NCBI RefSeq assembly: GCF_011605345.1
Contig: NZ_JAAOXM010000002.1
Span: 1,116,001 to 1,180,000 of the forward strand
Origin: Burkholderia sp. D-99
GTDB taxonomy: Bacteria > Pseudomonadota > Gammaproteobacteria > Burkholderiales > Burkholderiaceae
Direction of reading: 5' to 3'
Length of the DNA stretch: 64,000 nucleotides
Shown here: positions 62,401 through 64,000 of the stretch, in pieces
Layout: every line of letters begins with the position of its first letter
Numbering within the stretch: position 1 is the stretch's first letter
The notes under the pieces: model-generated
Told to the model about the DNA's origin: nothing
Databases searched by the model: none
The model's input: only the letters and a program-made list of their open reading frames with translations
Position numbers and translations under genes: made by a program

Positions 62401-64000
62401 TCGTACTCGTCTGGCTTGCCGCGCCGGCGATCGCGTATTGGCTGAGCCGCGCACCACGGTCGGCGGGCGAGCTGCCGGTGGCCCCGCACGATGCGCGTCA
62501 ACTGCGGCGCGACGCGCGCCGGACCTGGCGTTATTTCGAGACGTTCGTGACGGCGGACGATCAGATGCTGCCGCTGGACAATTTCCAGGAGGACCCGAAG
62601 CCCGTCGTCGCGCACCGGACTTCGCCCACCAATATAGGGCTGTATCTGTTGTCCGCCGTCAGCGCCCGCGAGTTCGGCTGGCTCGGCACGCTGGACGCGG
62701 TGGCGCGGCTGGAGGCGACCCTCGCGACGATGCGGCTGATGTCGCGCCATCGCGGCCATTTCTATAACTGGTACGACACGCGGGATCTGCGGCCCCTCGA
62801 GCCGAGGTATGTGTCGTCGGTCGACAGCGGCAATCTCGCCGGCCACCTGATCGCGCTCGGCAACGCTTGCCGCGCGTGGGCGAATCAGCCCGCCGGCGTG
62901 GGGCGGCAAGCCGCGTATGAAGGAATCGGCGATACGCTCGCGCTGCTGCGCGGCGCCGTGTGCCGGGAGGGCGACGCGCGGACGGCCCTGCATGGCGAAT
63001 TCGAGCGGGCCGCGACCGAGCTGGAGGAAACGCTCGCCGCGCAGACCGGGGAGGGCGGCGCACCGGACGGTCGCGCCGCGCCGGAATGGTCCGCGATCAC
63101 GATCCTCGCCGCGACAGTCGCCGATGTCGCGCGCGCGCTGATGGACGAGGTCGGCCGGGTGCGGGGCGGCGACGTCGACGATGTGCTGTTTTGGGCGCAG
63201 GCGCTGGAGCACGCGGTGCAGGGGCATGGTCGCGATGCGACGCGCACGCCGGACGAAGCGGACGTGTTGAACAAGCGTTTGCAGGTGCTGGCCGATACCG
63301 CGTTGCAGATGGCCTATGCGATGGAGTTCGGCTTTCTGCTCGACCCGGTGCGCAATCTGCTGTCGATCGGTTACGCGGTGGCCGACGGACGGCTCGATCC
63401 GGGCAACTACGATCTGCTGGCATCGGAGGCGCGCCTCGCGAGTTTCGTCGCGATCGCGAAGGGTGATGTCCCGGCGCGGCACTGGTTCCGGCTCGGCCGC
63501 CTGGCGACGCCGATCGGGCACGGCGCGGCGCTGATCTCGTGGTCGGGATCGATGTTCGAATACCTGATGCCGTCGCTCGTGATGCGTGCGCCGGACAGCA
63601 GCCTGCTCGCGCGCACCAATCACCTGGTGGTGCGTCGCCAGATCGCCTACGGCGACGGGCTGCACCTGCCGTGGGGCATGTCCGAATCGGCGTACAACAC
63701 GCGCGACATCGAGCTGACCTATCAGTATTCGAGCTTCGGCGTGCCGGAGTTGGGGCTCAAGCGCGATCTCGACCAGAACCTGGTGGTCGCGCCCTATGCG
63801 ACCGCGCTCGCGGCGATGGTCGCGCCGAACGCCGCCGCGCGCAACTTCGAGCGGTTGCGTGCAGCCGGCGCGTGCGGGCGCTTCGGCTTCTACGAAGCGC
63901 TCGACTACACGCCCGCGCGCGTGCCGGAAGGCATGCCAGTTGCGATCGTGCGGGCATTCATGGCGCATCACCAGGGCATGTCGATCGTGTCGATCGCCAA
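59463..64000 (+). CDS. ndvB: Cyclic beta-1,2-glucan synthase (NdvB family), 3' end beyond the window
   Basis: The first 1512 codons of a very large membrane enzyme, open to the right edge; full-length members have about 2800 residues. It starts RPIREEFFGEERLAQHAGSLA; the TTG start follows GGGGAGGAAG, and no in-frame ATG fits. An N-terminal helical domain is followed by the glycosyltransferase-84 region with its aspartates (ITLDADTRL near 632, SHDLFEG near 749) and RWARGDWQLLPW near 783, with membrane helices near 420-460, 820-870 and 960-1000. From about 1010 the first glycoside-hydrolase/phosphorylase-like part begins (TSPTNIGLYLLS). It makes periplasmic cyclic glucans from UDP-glucose for osmotic adaptation and host interaction. 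Confidence 0.9.
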   Translation, partial: MKIHVARVSRRRTSPWSNARPIREEFFGEERLAQHAGSLARAQKVLPGVISGPSLATRLRDNADHLLKAYQNTAAADARGEEIMPAAEWLLDNYYLVAEQVRQIRDDLSPRYYRQLPKLGNGPFAGYPRVLEINWAFVAHTDSRFDPDALCRFMLAYQAVEPLTIGELWAVAITLRIVLIENLRRLADQIIDDRRARLDADALADRLLGERGQARAETEPLVARYEQMVSHDAFAVQLIQRLHDPDPAVAPALAWLHRHLAARGATPDQIVASVNHEQGAASLTVRNVITSMRLISEVDWTELFERISLVDQVLRSHPGFAEMDFPTRNLYRDAVEALARGAPVSELEIARRVVSDAAAQGPSHAPAAGAMPGREADPGYYLLADGRAAFEAEIGYRPPVALWLRRLTRHAGLGGYLGRIGLIAALLLTGMLAWLACIEPPGQWLIWLGVAGLLPALDAAVALVNRGVMRDVGAKILPGLALLDGIPPDLRTMVAVPVLLTTEAVLGEQIEQLEIHHLASPNGALYFALLSDWMDASTPHADSDDRLLASATEGIDRLNRLYPAAPGEGERFLLLHRKRVWNDGERCWMGWERKRGKLHELNRLLRGASDTTFIAAAGRTPHVPPDVRYVITLDADTRLLRDTVRRLVGKMAHPLNRPVFDSASRRIVGGYGVLQPRVTSSLASGDEGSLFQRVSSSAHGIDPYVSAVSDVYQDLFDEGSYAGKGIYDVDAFEAVLAGRVPENAVLSHDLFEGIFARAGLASDIEVVEASPSRYDVAASRLHRWARGDWQLLPWLLFGHEPLTAVGRWKMLDNLRRTLTAPAMLVALLAGWMLPLPVSLAWSAFVLVTIALPFLLPVLSGLVPRWRRTHVKMTTRSVLHAWSMELRFALTRFGLSIVMLPQQAWSMGDAIARTLFRVAISRRHLLEWTTAAAAGARDRRTLAPTYLQMRGGVTLALLVAAASLMAGWRFDRHTGWLAVPFVLVWLAAPAIAYWLSRAPRSAGELPVAPHDARQLRRDARRTWRYFETFVTADDQMLPLDNFQEDPKPVVAHRTSPTNIGLYLLSAVSAREFGWLGTLDAVARLEATLATMRLMSRHRGHFYNWYDTRDLRPLEPRYVSSVDSGNLAGHLIALGNACRAWANQPAGVGRQAAYEGIGDTLALLRGAVCREGDARTALHGEFERAATELEETLAAQTGEGGAPDGRAAPEWSAITILAATVADVARALMDEVGRVRGGDVDDVLFWAQALEHAVQGHGRDATRTPDEADVLNKRLQVLADTALQMAYAMEFGFLLDPVRNLLSIGYAVADGRLDPGNYDLLASEARLASFVAIAKGDVPARHWFRLGRLATPIGHGAALISWSGSMFEYLMPSLVMRAPDSSLLARTNHLVVRRQIAYGDGLHLPWGMSESAYNTRDIELTYQYSSFGVPELGLKRDLDQNLVVAPYATALAAMVAPNAAARNFERLRAAGACGRFGFYEALDYTPARVPEGMPVAIVRAFMAHHQGMSIVSIA

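Noticed and set aside
60668..62767. A 699-residue open frame inside the glucan synthase region
   Set aside because: It is an Arg-rich out-of-frame shadow; the true frame continues through with NdvB motifs to the window edge.

Overview
The window is a GC-rich, densely coded beta-proteobacterial chromosome segment. The gene families, the GC-rich codon use and the many amino-acid catabolic clusters fit Burkholderia sensu lato, most likely the B. cepacia complex; that genus call is inference. It was made by reading protein sequences, without database searches.

Left half (1-39.6 kb): ordinary accessory metabolism. It holds a porin (cut by the window edge), a tannase-family lipoprotein, and a divergent Lrp regulator with diaminopropionate ammonia-lyase and an M20 hydrolase. 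An exported-type amidohydrolase and a class III aminotransferase are separated by a 7-bp tandem repeat. Next come an orphan CS1-type pilin, a GNAT, and an XRE-cupin regulator facing a RidA/amino-acid-oxidase/permease operon. A Gly-zipper lipoprotein with a duplicated 3' end is followed by two tandem cytosine-deaminase-like hydrolases, a SnoaL-like protein, a LysR regulator, an ankyrin protein and an AbiEii-like nucleotidyltransferase with its XRE partner. A second amine/amino-acid cluster contains a binding protein, a PhyH dioxygenase, a HutC regulator, an XRE-cupin regulator, a class II aldolase and a DapA-like enzyme. MOSC, SDR and YceH proteins, three exported or hypothetical proteins, a secreted lipase, DAHP synthase, a PRC-barrel protein and a divergent DapF-like epimerase complete the half.

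Middle (about 39.7-57 kb): a foreign-looking island of visibly lower GC. It begins with repeated end-like motifs just upstream of the epimerase. A three-gene TniA-TniB-TniQ transposition module (Tn5053/Tn7-like, no TnsA seen) comes next, then an IS110 relic. The cargo is a 2154-residue Cap4-like nuclease/STAND NTPase (Avs-like), an OLD-family nuclease overlapping a short UvrD-like helicase (Gabija-like), a DUF4238 protein and an unrecognised 199-residue protein. After these lies about 1.2 kb without an intact gene, which carries a five-copy motif cluster and a BON-domain relic. The simplest reading is a transposon-borne phage-defence island. The right boundary is unresolved.

Right end (57.7-64 kb): chromosomal composition resumes with a slipin, a HicB-like protein and the first 1512 codons of a cyclic beta-1,2-glucan synthase (NdvB family) starting with TTG and running off the window.
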